A stretch of 64,000 nucleotides of DNA from Vulcanimicrobiota bacterium. Lineage in GTDB: Bacteria; Vulcanimicrobiota; Xenobia; Xenobiales; JADMJV01. Positions 33,185 to 41,721 of this stretch are shown here, in pieces. Made by a program: the position numbers and the translations under genes. Where the stretch lies: the NCBI GenBank assembly GCA_019637395.1, contig JAHBVR010000024.1, forward strand, positions 62,001-126,000, written 5' to 3'. A model generated the notes under the pieces. It ran no database searches and had not been told where the DNA came from. It saw nothing but the letters and a program-made list of their open reading frames with translations. The stretch's first letter is position 1. The number at the start of each line of letters is the position of its first letter.

Positions 33185-34150
33185 CATTGCCACCTGCAAC
33201 CGTCCGCGCGAGCCCCTGGGTTGTCGTTTGTTGCGGGCCAGCGCTCTTCGGTTGTCGTCCGGCGGTGACTAATGTTGTCGGCCACCGGCAACTGCCTGCG
33301 GGAGGCCCTTCGGTTGTCGTCCGGCGGTAACAATGTTGTCGGCCACCGGCAACTGCCTGCGGGAGGCCCTTCGGTTGCCGTCTGGCGGTAACAATGTTGT
33401 CGGCCAGCGGCAACCGCTCGTGCGGGGGCTTCGGTTGCCGTCCGGCGGTAACAATGTTGTGGGCCAGCGGTAACCGCTTGTGCGGGGGCCTTCGGTTGCC
33501 GTCCGGCGGTAACAATGTTGTCGGCCACCGGCAACTGCTTGCGAGAGGCCTTCGGTTGCCGTCCGGCGGTAACAATGTTGCTGGCCAGCGGCAACCGCTC
33601 GTGCGGGGGACTTCGGTTGCCGTCCGGCGGTAACAATGTTGTCGGCCGCCGGCAACCGCCCGCGCGGGACCTTCGGTTACGGTCCGGCGGTAACAATGTT
33701 GTCGGCCACCGGCAACTGCCTGCGAGAGGCCTTCGGTCGTCGTCTGGCGGTAACAATGTTGTCGGCCAGCGGCAACCGCCCGCGCGGGGCCTTCGGTTGC
33801 CGTCCGGCAGTAACTAATGTTGTGGGCCAGCGGTAACCGCTCGCGCGGGGGTCTTCGGTTACGGTCCGGCGGTAACAATGTTGCGGGCCAGCGGTAACTG
33901 CCCCGCGCGGGGCCTTCGGTTGCCGTCCGGCGGTAACAATGTTGTCGGCCACCGGCAACCGCTCGTGCGGGGGGCTTCGGTTGCCGTCCGGCGGTAACAA
34001 TGTTGTCGGCCACCGGCAACTGCCTGCGGGAGGGCCCTTCGGTCGTCGTCTGGCGGTAACAATGTTGCGGGCCAGCGGTAACCCCCGCGCCTCCCGCCCC
34101 GTCGGTTGTCGTCTGGCGGTAACAATGTTCCCGGCCACCGGTAACCACCC
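33185..34150 (+). repeat. Array 1: tandem hairpin satellite, 15 units of about 61 bp
   Basis: Fifteen near-identical units share the core GGCGGTAACAATGTT (units centred near 33270, 33330, 33390 ... 34115), preceded by one degraded copy next to malQ. Each unit contains arms GTTGCCG and CGGCAAC flanking the AT-rich core, so the core sits in a hairpin loop. The same CGGCAAC arm can instead pair with the GTTGCCG arm of the next unit around a GC-rich linker such as CCCGCGCGGG. Arm variants (GTTAC/GTAAC, and G-T wobble) largely keep pairing. The array runs to within 5 bases of the msrA stop codon. ORFs across it are repeats of shifted frames and not genes. Confidence 0.95.
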
Positions 34151-34154
34151 GGGC

Positions 34155-34745
34155 CTACTTCTTCAGCAAGTTCGCGTAGAGGTGGCGCATTTTCTCGACT
34201 TTGGGGGCGATGACCACCGAGCAGTAGCCCTGGCGGGGGTTGGCTTTGTAGTAGCCCTGGTGGTAGGTCTCGGCTGAATAGAACTTGCGCAGCGGCACGA
34301 TCTCGGTGACGATGGGATTGGGGTAGTTTTTCTGGGCGGCTTGTCTGGCGGCTTCGGCTTCCGCCTTCTGTTTGGCGCTCTCGTAGAGAATGATGCTGCG
34401 ATATTGTGGGCCGTGGTCGGCGCCTTGCTGATTGGGCGTGGTGGGATCGTGCATGGTGAAGAAGATCTTCATCAACTGGTCGTAAGAGATGACCTTGGGG
34501 TCGAATTCGATCTGCACCACTTCGGCGTGTCCGGTTTGCTTGCCGCAAACCTGTTCGTAAGTCGGGTTGGCTACGTGCCCCCCGGAGTAACCGCTGGTCA
34601 CAGCCGATACGCCCTTGAGATCCTCGAAGACGGCTTCCAGGCACCAGAAGCATCCGCCTCCAAAAGTGGCCCGTTCCGCCAACGCTGGTTGTCCAAGTGC
34701 CATGAGAAATAGTCCTGCTATCCTTGCGAGTTTGGTCAGTTTCAT
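34155..34745 (-). CDS. msrA: Peptide methionine sulfoxide reductase MsrA, exported form
   Basis: A 196-aa enzyme reducing methionine-S-sulfoxide. The catalytic motif GCFWC is at residues 31-35 with Cys32 as nucleophile; SGYSGGHVANPTYEQVCGKQTGH then HAEVVQIEFDP follow, and ETYHQGYY is near the end. An N-terminal signal peptide (KLTKLARIAGLFLMALGQPALA) indicates export, so it repairs periplasmic or secreted proteins. Its stop codon directly abuts hairpin array 1, which therefore lies in its 3' region. Confidence 0.96.
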   Translation of the reverse strand: MKLTKLARIAGLFLMALGQPALAERATFGGGCFWCLEAVFEDLKGVSAVTSGYSGGHVANPTYEQVCGKQTGHAEVVQIEFDPKVISYDQLMKIFFTMHDPTTPNQQGADHGPQYRSIILYESAKQKAEAEAARQAAQKNYPNPIVTEIVPLRKFYSAETYHQGYYKANPRQGYCSVVIAPKVEKMRHLYANLLKK

Positions 34746-34766
34746 AGCGAGGCTAATGCTTCACCA

Positions 34767-35585
34767 GTGCCGAAAAGTTCCTCTGTGAACCTGGACTTGT
34801 TGGGTCTCTTTCAGAGTCCTCCCCGCCTGCGCAGCAAGCGCCACGCCGAGAAGCCGGCGCTGCCGGTCAGTGCGCGCCTGAAATATCCTCTCGGCGCTCA
34901 CCTCTACCGGGTGGGCCTGACCTGCCTGCTCACCTGCCTGGCCATTCTGAGTCTGGATCATCCCTGGCCTTTCCTCTGGTTGGGCGCGGCGGTGGCCATC
35001 GCCGCCCTTTACTGGCGCGGATTGTCGCTGTGCTACGGACCCGAGGCGCTGGAGCTCTATTGGCGGCTGCATAAACTGGCCCGCGTCTGCTGGTCGCAAC
35101 TGTTCCTCATTGATGTCTCGCAACGCGGCCTGCTGACCCTGTGCGAGCGCGACCGCATTCTGATGTCGGTCGACCCCGAGTTGGATCAGTTTGACGCCCT
35201 CTGCGCCGTCATTCTGCAGCGTGCCCCCGCTGATGTGCACATCACCGAATCGGCCGCGGGATTGCTGCTTAAAGAGGCCCGCCTGAGCGACGAAGACCTG
35301 CTGCGCTACTATGGTCCCCACTTTCTGGCCGAACCCAAAGTGCATGCCGTCCTCTGGGACCCCGGCCTCGATCCCTACGAAAGCTGGCTGAAAACAGCCC
35401 GGGACCTCAAGGCCCGGCTGCTTAAGGCGCGTGGGCGCTTCGTTCCCTTCACTCTGTCGTTGAATGGAATGGGCAAGACCCAGGTAAGCACCGACCCTCC
35501 CACAAAGGATTGCCTGGCCTGGGCCAGGGTCGAGGCCGACAAAATCCTCGTCAATTACGAGAATAACGGAGAGCGCACCTATTGA
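34767..35585 (+). CDS. Membrane protein of unknown function
   Basis: A 272-aa protein with two closely spaced membrane segments (about residues 46-64 and 66-84) followed by a soluble C-terminal domain of about 180 residues. The region just after the membrane part (GLSLCYGPEALELYWRLHKL) resembles a PH-like strand, but I cannot confirm a family. Start is GTG 34767. Its TGA overlaps the TTG start of the molybdoenzyme gene as TTGA, so it may help assemble or anchor that oxidoreductase. It diverges from msrA. Confidence 0.6.
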   Translation: MPKSSSVNLDLLGLFQSPPRLRSKRHAEKPALPVSARLKYPLGAHLYRVGLTCLLTCLAILSLDHPWPFLWLGAAVAIAALYWRGLSLCYGPEALELYWRLHKLARVCWSQLFLIDVSQRGLLTLCERDRILMSVDPELDQFDALCAVILQRAPADVHITESAAGLLLKEARLSDEDLLRYYGPHFLAEPKVHAVLWDPGLDPYESWLKTARDLKARLLKARGRFVPFTLSLNGMGKTQVSTDPPTKDCLAWARVEADKILVNYENNGERTY

Positions 35586-37807
35586 ACGAGCGCCGGGTCG
35601 CGGCCCAATCCCCCGCTAGCGAGCCTGCTTCCTACCAACTCACAGGCCCCGAAACGACGGCCGCCGGCATACCGGCCGTGGTCTCCAGTCTGCGCCACGT
35701 CATTGGGCAGGCGGGGCCGAAGAAGGCCATCAAGCTTTTGCGCACGCTCAACCAGAAGGGGGGCGTGGACTGTATGAGTTGCGCCTGGCCCGATCCGGAG
35801 AAACGGTCGCTCGCCGAGTTCTGCGAGAACGGCGCCAAGGCGGTGGCTGACGAAGGCACTCTGCGCAGGGCCCGGCCGGAGAACTACACGGTCGAGGAAT
35901 TGAGCCGCCAGTCCGATTACTGGCTTAATCAGCAAGGCCGGCTGACCCAGCCCCTGGTTTTACGCGCGGGCTCTTCGCGCTACCAGCCCATTGCCTGGGA
36001 TGAGGCCCTCGACCTGATCGCGCACCGGCTCAAAAGCACTCATCCCGATCGCAATGTCTTTTACACCAGCGGACGAACCAGCAACGAAGCAGCTTTCCTT
36101 TACCAATTGTTGGCCCGCCGTCACGGCACCAATAACTTGCCGGACTGCGCCAATCTTTGCCACGAATCCAGTGGAGTCGGCCTGAACTCTACTCTCGGTG
36201 TGTCCAAAGGCACGGTCACTCTCTATGACTTTTATCAAGCTCAGGTGATTGTGATCGTAGGCCAGAATCCGGGCACCAACCATCCTCGCATGCTGAGTGC
36301 TCTGCAGCGGGCCAAGAAAAACGGGGCCAGGATCGTTTCCATCAATCCGTTGCCCGAAGCTGGCCTGAGTAGCTTCAAGAATCCTCAGGATTACATGAAC
36401 CCGCTGCAGTTTTTCCGCTCGGCCACTTCCATGGCCGATCTGCATCTGCCGGTGACTATCAACGGTGACGTGGCGCTCTTTCAGTGGATTTGCCGCCGTC
36501 TTTTGGAGGAGAATAAACAGGAGGAGGCTTTCATCGAGGCCTATACCAGCGGTTTCACGGTCTTTCGCCATGCGGTCAAGAATGCCAGCCTGGAGGGCAC
36601 CGGCTTGACTGAAAAACAGGTGACTCCGCTGGTGGAGTGGCTTTCCCAGACGCGCCGCATTGTTTTTTGCTGGGCTATGGGTTTGACCCAGCACGTCAAC
36701 GCCGTCGACAATGTCAAAGCCATCGTCAACACCTGCCTGCTGCGTGGCGCCATCGGCCATCCGGGTGCGGGACTTTGCCCGGTGCGCGGCCACAGCAATG
36801 TGCAGGGCGATCGCACCATGGGTATTACCACTTATCCCAAGCAGGCCTTTCTAGACCGCCTGGGTCAGCATTTCAAGTTTCATCCGCCGCAGAAACCCGG
36901 GCTGGACGTGGTCAAGGCCATCCAGGCGATGTTGGAAGGCAAGGTCGACCACCTGGTCTGTCTGGGGGGAAATTTCCTGTCGGCCTGTCCCGATACCGAG
37001 TTAACCGCGCAAGCCCTTAAGAACACCAAATTGACGGTGCAAATTTCTACCAAGTTGAACCGTTCGCACCTGGTTACCGGTGAAGAAGCGCTAATTTTGC
37101 CCTGTCTGGGACGCACCGAGGAAGACGGTAACCAGTTCGTGACGGTGGAAGACTCGATGAGTATCGTGCACCGCAGCCAGGGCAAGCAGACGCCGGCCAG
37201 TCCGCAGTTGCGCTCGGAAATCGCTATCGTGTGCGACCTGGCCGGCCGGCTGCTCGACACCGACTGGTCTCTCTACAAGAGAAGTTACGACAAGATTCGC
37301 AGCGAGATCGAGGCGGTCGTGCCCGGCTTCTCGGATTTCAATCGGCGGGTGCGCCACCCTTCGGGATTCGCCCTGCCCATTCTGCCGCGCCAGGGCATCT
37401 TTCCGACCGCCGACGGCAAGGCTCACTTTTCGCCTCTGATTACGCCGGACTTGCGCCTGCCCGAAGGGCATTTCTATATGATGACCATTCGTTCCCACGA
37501 CCAGTTCAATACCACCATTTATGGGAATGACGACCGCTATCGGGGGATCCACAACAAGCGCCGGGTTCTTTTGATGAATCCGGAGGACGCGGCCCGGCAG
37601 CGGCTGCGTACGGGGGATCAGGTGGACCTGTGGTGCGAGCATCGCCGAGCCGACAACTTTACCGTCGTAACCTATCCCATTCCCCCCGGTTGCACCGCAA
37701 CCTATTTTCCCGAGGCCAATGCCCTGGTGCCGCTACAGAAAACCGCCCACGGCAGCAACACGCCGGCCTACAAATCAGTGATCATTCGCCTCGAGCCGCG
37801 CCAGTAA
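35582..37807 (+). CDS. FdhF/YdeP-family molybdopterin oxidoreductase
   Basis: A 741-aa protein, close to the size of YdeP (about 760). The N-terminal LNQKGGVDCMSCAWPDPEKR carries the Cys pair of the YdeP group; FYTSGRTSNEAAFLYQLLAR and NNLPDCANLCHESSGVGL are the cofactor-binding blocks, and the C-terminal molybdopterin dinucleotide domain (MMTIRSHDQFNTTIYG) is complete. YdeP is linked to acid resistance; the substrate is not known. Start is TTG 35582 in a TTGA overlap. The last 33 bases overlap the convergent zinc-ribbon gene. Confidence 0.93.
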   Translation: MNERRVAAQSPASEPASYQLTGPETTAAGIPAVVSSLRHVIGQAGPKKAIKLLRTLNQKGGVDCMSCAWPDPEKRSLAEFCENGAKAVADEGTLRRARPENYTVEELSRQSDYWLNQQGRLTQPLVLRAGSSRYQPIAWDEALDLIAHRLKSTHPDRNVFYTSGRTSNEAAFLYQLLARRHGTNNLPDCANLCHESSGVGLNSTLGVSKGTVTLYDFYQAQVIVIVGQNPGTNHPRMLSALQRAKKNGARIVSINPLPEAGLSSFKNPQDYMNPLQFFRSATSMADLHLPVTINGDVALFQWICRRLLEENKQEEAFIEAYTSGFTVFRHAVKNASLEGTGLTEKQVTPLVEWLSQTRRIVFCWAMGLTQHVNAVDNVKAIVNTCLLRGAIGHPGAGLCPVRGHSNVQGDRTMGITTYPKQAFLDRLGQHFKFHPPQKPGLDVVKAIQAMLEGKVDHLVCLGGNFLSACPDTELTAQALKNTKLTVQISTKLNRSHLVTGEEALILPCLGRTEEDGNQFVTVEDSMSIVHRSQGKQTPASPQLRSEIAIVCDLAGRLLDTDWSLYKRSYDKIRSEIEAVVPGFSDFNRRVRHPSGFALPILPRQGIFPTADGKAHFSPLITPDLRLPEGHFYMMTIRSHDQFNTTIYGNDDRYRGIHNKRRVLLMNPEDAARQRLRTGDQVDLWCEHRRADNFTVVTYPIPPGCTATYFPEANALVPLQKTAHGSNTPAYKSVIIRLEPRQ

Positions 37808-38557
37808 AGCCAGCAGGTCATCCGAGGCGGCCAGGAATTTATCCAGCCCTGAGGCCACGTGGCCTTCCCCGATGCGCATTTCGTCCAGCGCCTCCAGGCT
37901 GCGCTCCAGAGCGGCCACCGTCTCTTCCTGAAAAGGGCCGGTATAGTTCTCCTGGTGGCCCATGAGACGCTCTTCGACTTCGTCCATCACCTGGTATAGT
38001 TCTTCGAAACTCAGCTCGGCATCGACCGCCCGCACCAGCTTGAGGGCATTCTCGGTCATGGGGCGGCCGCGGTTGTTCAGACCCTCATCCTGCAGCACCG
38101 ACATGGAGCTGCCCGTCTGGGCTTCGGGCAGGTGGCGCTTGCAGCCGCCGCAACGCTCGGTGCCGCGTTCATTGACGGTGTTGCAGAAGGGACAGACGAG
38201 GCGCGACTGGGCCTCCACCCGTTCCAGTAAGCGCAGGTGCGCGGCCATCAGGTAGTTATTGGCTTTCTGAGCCAGCTCCAGGCCGCCCGGAAAATCGCCC
38301 TCGAAGCATTTGGCCACGGCCTCGAGCTGTTGTTCGAAACCCTCGAAGATGGCCGAGAAGATCGGATCATCCCAGGAAGAATGACCGTGAAAGACTTGAC
38401 CCTCCAGGCGGTTTAACTCGAACTGGACTCGGTCCGAGTAGGCCTGCAGGGTCAATTCTAGATCTTCGGAACTGGCCTGGCCGGCCTGTACGGCTTCCCA
38501 GCACGTCCGTAGCGCGGCCAGAGCCGGTGAATCGTGATTAGTAGCCGAACCAGCCAC
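37775..38557 (-). CDS. Zinc-ribbon helical protein
   Basis: A 260-aa protein if started at GTG 38557, which lies 20 bases inside the upstream gene; the longer open frame is a Thr/Ala-rich shadow of that gene. Residues 1-125 are helical, then a zinc ribbon LVCPFCNTVNERGTERCGGC (two CxxC pairs), then a second helical half. It may bind a partner or nucleic acid through the ribbon. No enzyme motif is seen. Confidence 0.7.
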   Translation of the reverse strand: MAGSATNHDSPALAALRTCWEAVQAGQASSEDLELTLQAYSDRVQFELNRLEGQVFHGHSSWDDPIFSAIFEGFEQQLEAVAKCFEGDFPGGLELAQKANNYLMAAHLRLLERVEAQSRLVCPFCNTVNERGTERCGGCKRHLPEAQTGSSMSVLQDEGLNNRGRPMTENALKLVRAVDAELSFEELYQVMDEVEERLMGHQENYTGPFQEETVAALERSLEALDEMRIGEGHVASGLDKFLAASDDLLALLARLEANDH

Positions 38558-39029
38558 CGCTCGCGAACCCACCGCCGCCGAAGATGTTGCCGGCCTGGTA
38601 ATTCCACTGGTTGGCGCCGCTCCAGACGTTGCCACCCATGTTGCTGTTCTGGTAACCCCACATATTGGCCTGGGTGTTGCCCTGGTAGTAGTTGCCCCAG
38701 ACATCGTTGGCGAAGCGGTTATTATTGTAGTTTCCGAAAACGTCCGCGTAGGTCGAGCTACCGCGTGTGGTGCCGTTGGTATCCCAGCCGAGGTAGTTGT
38801 TCTGGCTGGCAAATCCATTGTAGGAGCCGTTGTAGTTGTCCAGGTAGGCGCCGCGGCCGGTATTGAAGCCGACTTCGCCGGCGTTATAGGCCCCGCCCCA
38901 ACCGTTGCCGTAGCCTTGATACTGGCGCACGCCCAGACCGAAGTCCAATTTGCCGTCGCCGTTGGTGTCCCCCAACTGCAGGTTGATTCCCTGGCCACCA
39001 TGGGTGGGCAAAAAGATATTCAAAGCCAT
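38538..39029 (-). CDS. Gly/Asn/Tyr-rich protein with an EF-hand/dockerin-like loop
   Basis: A 163-aa protein. After a short hydrophobic start (ALNIFLPTH) comes LGDTNGDGKLDFGLG, a calcium loop of the EF-hand/dockerin type, then 110 residues rich in Gly, Asn, Tyr and Trp with pseudo-repeats such as NGWGGAYN, NGSYNGF, ANMWGYQN. ATG 39029 has GGGAG at 8-base spacing. There is no classical signal peptide. Composition resembles surface or self-assembling proteins; the product at 58597-58854 has a similar Gly/Tyr/Pro bias. Confidence 0.75.
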   Translation of the reverse strand: MALNIFLPTHGGQGINLQLGDTNGDGKLDFGLGVRQYQGYGNGWGGAYNAGEVGFNTGRGAYLDNYNGSYNGFASQNNYLGWDTNGTTRGSSTYADVFGNYNNNRFANDVWGNYYQGNTQANMWGYQNSNMGGNVWSGANQWNYQAGNIFGGGGFASGGWFGY

Positions 39030-39094
39030 GACAATTGCTCCCTCACTCTGCTATCTCTGACCTGTCTATCTTGCCAGAGCACCCTTAAAAAAGT

Positions 39095-40390
39095 TTACCC
39101 CTCCGCTTGCACCTTTTCCAGTTGGCTGGCCACGATCTGGTTGGCCATCAGCAAAAGTCCGTAGAGACGAATGCAGTCCGCACCGGACCCGCCGGTCAGG
39201 GGGCTATCGTAAAAACCCCAGATAGCCAGGTTGCCCAGCGTGAACAGGGTCAGCGCGAAGCCACCCATCAGCTTGCGCGGCCAGCCGGCGGAACAAGAAT
39301 ACATGTTGGTCACGGGAATCACCAGGGTGAAGTAGATGATGCAGCCGACCAGTTCCCAGACGCGCCCCTCATAATGGTACAGTCCCCAACTGGCCAGACC
39401 CAGGAAGATCGAGCCGCTGACCAGGTTGCTTTCCATGACTTCGTCAGCGCGCAAGATCTTGCGTCCATATTTGCTGAGGCGCAAAAGCGAGTTGCCGACC
39501 GGTCGCGCCACGAAGCTCAGGTAGGAGAAGATCGACCAGACGAAGAGCAGGCCGCTGATCAGGGGTCGCAGGCCGGGATGGCGTTTGGCCAATTCGCGCA
39601 GGAACTTCTCGGTGAAGTGCTCGGCCACCACCAGCATCCAGCGGATGTTGTTGGGTAAACTGGAAAGCCACAGGAGATAGCGCACGATCAGGCCGTAGAA
39701 CGGATAGCGCATGCGCAAAGCATCCAGGAATCCGTCGCGAGCCAGTTCGTTTTCCGGATCCGCCCTTAGCGCCTGGGTGAAAGCTTCCAGTGCTTCCTCC
39801 CGTTTGCCCTGGCGCAAGGCCGCGTAACCGAGGAAGGAAATCGCATCCGAGTCTTCCGGAGAATCGGCCAGCATCTCCGTGAGCAGGCCGCGAGCTTCTT
39901 CGGCCTTGCCGCTGTTGATCAGCGCCCAGCAGCGAGCGTGCAGGCAGTTTTCATCGCGTGGATCGAAGGTGAGTCCCTGGGCGGTGAGATCGAGTGCTTC
40001 GGCCCACTTCTTCTGGTCGCACGAGATAAAGGCGGACAATCCCAGGATGTCGGAGCGGCCGGGGTCGAGGCGTAAAGCCTCGCGCACCGAGGTCCGCGCC
40101 TCGGCCACCATGCGCCGCATGCGATAGATGGTGGCCAGCGAGGTGTGGGCGAAGACGCACTCCGGATCGAGTTTGATGGCCTGCTGGGCTACTTCGGTGG
40201 CGGCCTTTTTGCGACCCTGGCGAGCCAGGCACAGTCCCAGGTAGGCCATGCAGATGGCGTCGTCGGGAAACTCTTTCATGTGCTCGGCGAATTGATGCTG
40301 AGCTTCCTTGTAGTGCTGGGCCTGATAGAGCATCTGGCCGCGTCGGAAGGCGGAGGACTCGCCTCCCAGATCACCCTCGACTTCTCTCAT
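39095..40390 (-). CDS. TPR protein with C-terminal membrane segments
   Basis: A 431-aa protein. ATG 40390 overlaps the AAA ATPase stop as ATGA and has GAGG upstream; the longer frame is a shadow. Residues 15-210 form about six TPR hairpins (for example AYLGLCLARQGRKKAATEVA, DAISFLGYAALRQGKREEAL). From about 220 to 430 there are several hydrophobic spans (LIVRYLLWLSSL, GLLFVWSIFSYLSFVA, IIYFTLVIPV, LTLFTLGNLAIW). A cytosolic TPR module anchored in the inner membrane next to a Vps4-like AAA protein suggests a membrane-remodelling or protein-extraction pair. Confidence 0.75.
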   Translation of the reverse strand: MREVEGDLGGESSAFRRGQMLYQAQHYKEAQHQFAEHMKEFPDDAICMAYLGLCLARQGRKKAATEVAQQAIKLDPECVFAHTSLATIYRMRRMVAEARTSVREALRLDPGRSDILGLSAFISCDQKKWAEALDLTAQGLTFDPRDENCLHARCWALINSGKAEEARGLLTEMLADSPEDSDAISFLGYAALRQGKREEALEAFTQALRADPENELARDGFLDALRMRYPFYGLIVRYLLWLSSLPNNIRWMLVVAEHFTEKFLRELAKRHPGLRPLISGLLFVWSIFSYLSFVARPVGNSLLRLSKYGRKILRADEVMESNLVSGSIFLGLASWGLYHYEGRVWELVGCIIYFTLVIPVTNMYSCSAGWPRKLMGGFALTLFTLGNLAIWGFYDSPLTGGSGADCIRLYGLLLMANQIVASQLEKVQAEG

Positions 40391-41607
40391 CGAATCCTCG
40401 CCTTCTCCAGGTACTGGTCCAGGTCGTCGTACATGCCATCCTGGTTGGCAAAATTCACGTAGTTTTTGGCGCGCCGCAGCCACTCCATGGTGGAGGGCTT
40501 GCTCTCCTTGAGGGCGGCCTGGAAGTCGTGGTTGGTAATGTCGCGCAGGTTGCCCGATTTGAGCGCTTCCGAGAGAGCACGCTCGGTGGCCAGTTCGACC
40601 AGGTGAGCCAGGTCGGCGCCCGAGAAATGGTCAGTTTTGGCGGCGATGTCGGCCAGGCGCACGCTGCTGTCGATTTTGCGCCCTTTGGTGTGGATACTCA
40701 GGATCTGTTCGCGGGCCGGTTTATCGGGCGGCGGCACGAATAGCACTTTGTCGAAGCGGCCCGGGCGGCGCAAGGCCGAGTCCACGTTCCAGGGCATGTT
40801 GGTGGCGCCCAATACCATGACTTTCTGGTTATCCGCCACCATGCCGTCCATTTCAATCAGGAACTGCGAGACCATGGAGCGGGAATGGTGCGAATGCATG
40901 TCGCTGCGCTTACCGCCCAGGGCATCCACTTCGTCGATGAAGATGACCGAGGGCGCGTGATCGCGGGCCGTTTTGAATAGATTGGAAAGCTGCTTTTCGC
41001 TTTCGCCGATCCACATGCTGAGCACTTCGTTGAGCGACAGCAGGTAGAAGTTAGCGCCGATTTCGCCGGCGGTGGCTCGAGCCAGGTGGGTCTTGCCGCA
41101 GCCGGGCGGTCCGTAAAGCAGCAGGCCGCCGCCGATTTTCTTGCCGTAGGCGGCATAGATCTCGGGCTTTTGCAGCGGATAGAGGATATTGAGGCGAATC
41201 TTCTCTTTGAGCGCCTCCATGCCGCCGATCTCGGCGAAGGTGACGCGCAGCCGATTCTCGTTCTCGTGCTCTTCGCGCTTGTCGTCCTCCAAGCCGCTGA
41301 CCGGCACTTTAGCCACGCCTTCCAGTTCGGTTTCCAACTGCTCGTCGATCAGCTTGCGGTCGCTGGTGATGGCCTCTTTGTAGAGTACCCGGGCGGTTTC
41401 CAGCTCCCCCTGGGAATTAGCCAGGTGGGCGCCGGCCAACTTGGCCAGACCCTTATGCTCGGTCACCCGCAACGGGGTGGCGTGCTCCACCGCTTCCGCG
41501 TAGCGCCGAGCCTTGAGAAGCTGAGTTACGACCTGAACGCGCACACGGTCGTTGTCGGGCTTTTCCTCGAGGGTGGACAGCAGCAGGGAAATTAAATCAT
41601 CACTCAT
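40387..41607 (-). CDS. Classical AAA ATPase (Vps4/katanin-like) with N-terminal helical domain
   Basis: A 406-aa single-AAA protein. Residues 1-95 form a TPR/MIT-like helical domain, then a linker. Walker A GPPGCGKT is at 166-173, pore loop MWIGESEK at 198-205, Walker B VIFIDEVDAL at 221-230, sensor GATN at 267-270 and arginine finger region RRPGRFD at 280-286. The C-terminal helix resembles the Vps4 tail. Eukaryotic relatives disassemble ESCRT or microtubule polymers; the client here is unknown. Its ATG is about 115 bases from hairpin array 2, which precedes it. Confidence 0.9.
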   Translation of the reverse strand: MSDDLISLLLSTLEEKPDNDRVRVQVVTQLLKARRYAEAVEHATPLRVTEHKGLAKLAGAHLANSQGELETARVLYKEAITSDRKLIDEQLETELEGVAKVPVSGLEDDKREEHENENRLRVTFAEIGGMEALKEKIRLNILYPLQKPEIYAAYGKKIGGGLLLYGPPGCGKTHLARATAGEIGANFYLLSLNEVLSMWIGESEKQLSNLFKTARDHAPSVIFIDEVDALGGKRSDMHSHHSRSMVSQFLIEMDGMVADNQKVMVLGATNMPWNVDSALRRPGRFDKVLFVPPPDKPAREQILSIHTKGRKIDSSVRLADIAAKTDHFSGADLAHLVELATERALSEALKSGNLRDITNHDFQAALKESKPSTMEWLRRAKNYVNFANQDGMYDDLDQYLEKARIR

Positions 41608-41721
41608 ATCCCGTGGGGGCTTCCCTCACTGCTCAAAAAGTCCCTTTCCCAGCACAAGCGGAGCGGCTTCGAGATGCCTGTCTAAAAGATTACTGCCGGG
41701 ACTCGAGACGGGGTTTGCCCC

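Noticed and set aside
32427-34148. Long minus-strand ORF across malQ end and array 1
   Set aside because: It is a shifted-frame reading of the satellite and of malQ; its peptide repeats because the DNA repeats. It has no start signal and no domain.
33185-34150. CRISPR array
   Set aside because: Units are tandem and near-identical throughout, with GC-rich linkers that recur between units; there are no unique spacers and no cas genes.
37775-39001. 408-aa minus-strand protein
   Set aside because: Its first half is a Thr/Ala-rich shadow of the Gly/Asn/Tyr-rich gene; only the part after GTG 38557 looks real.
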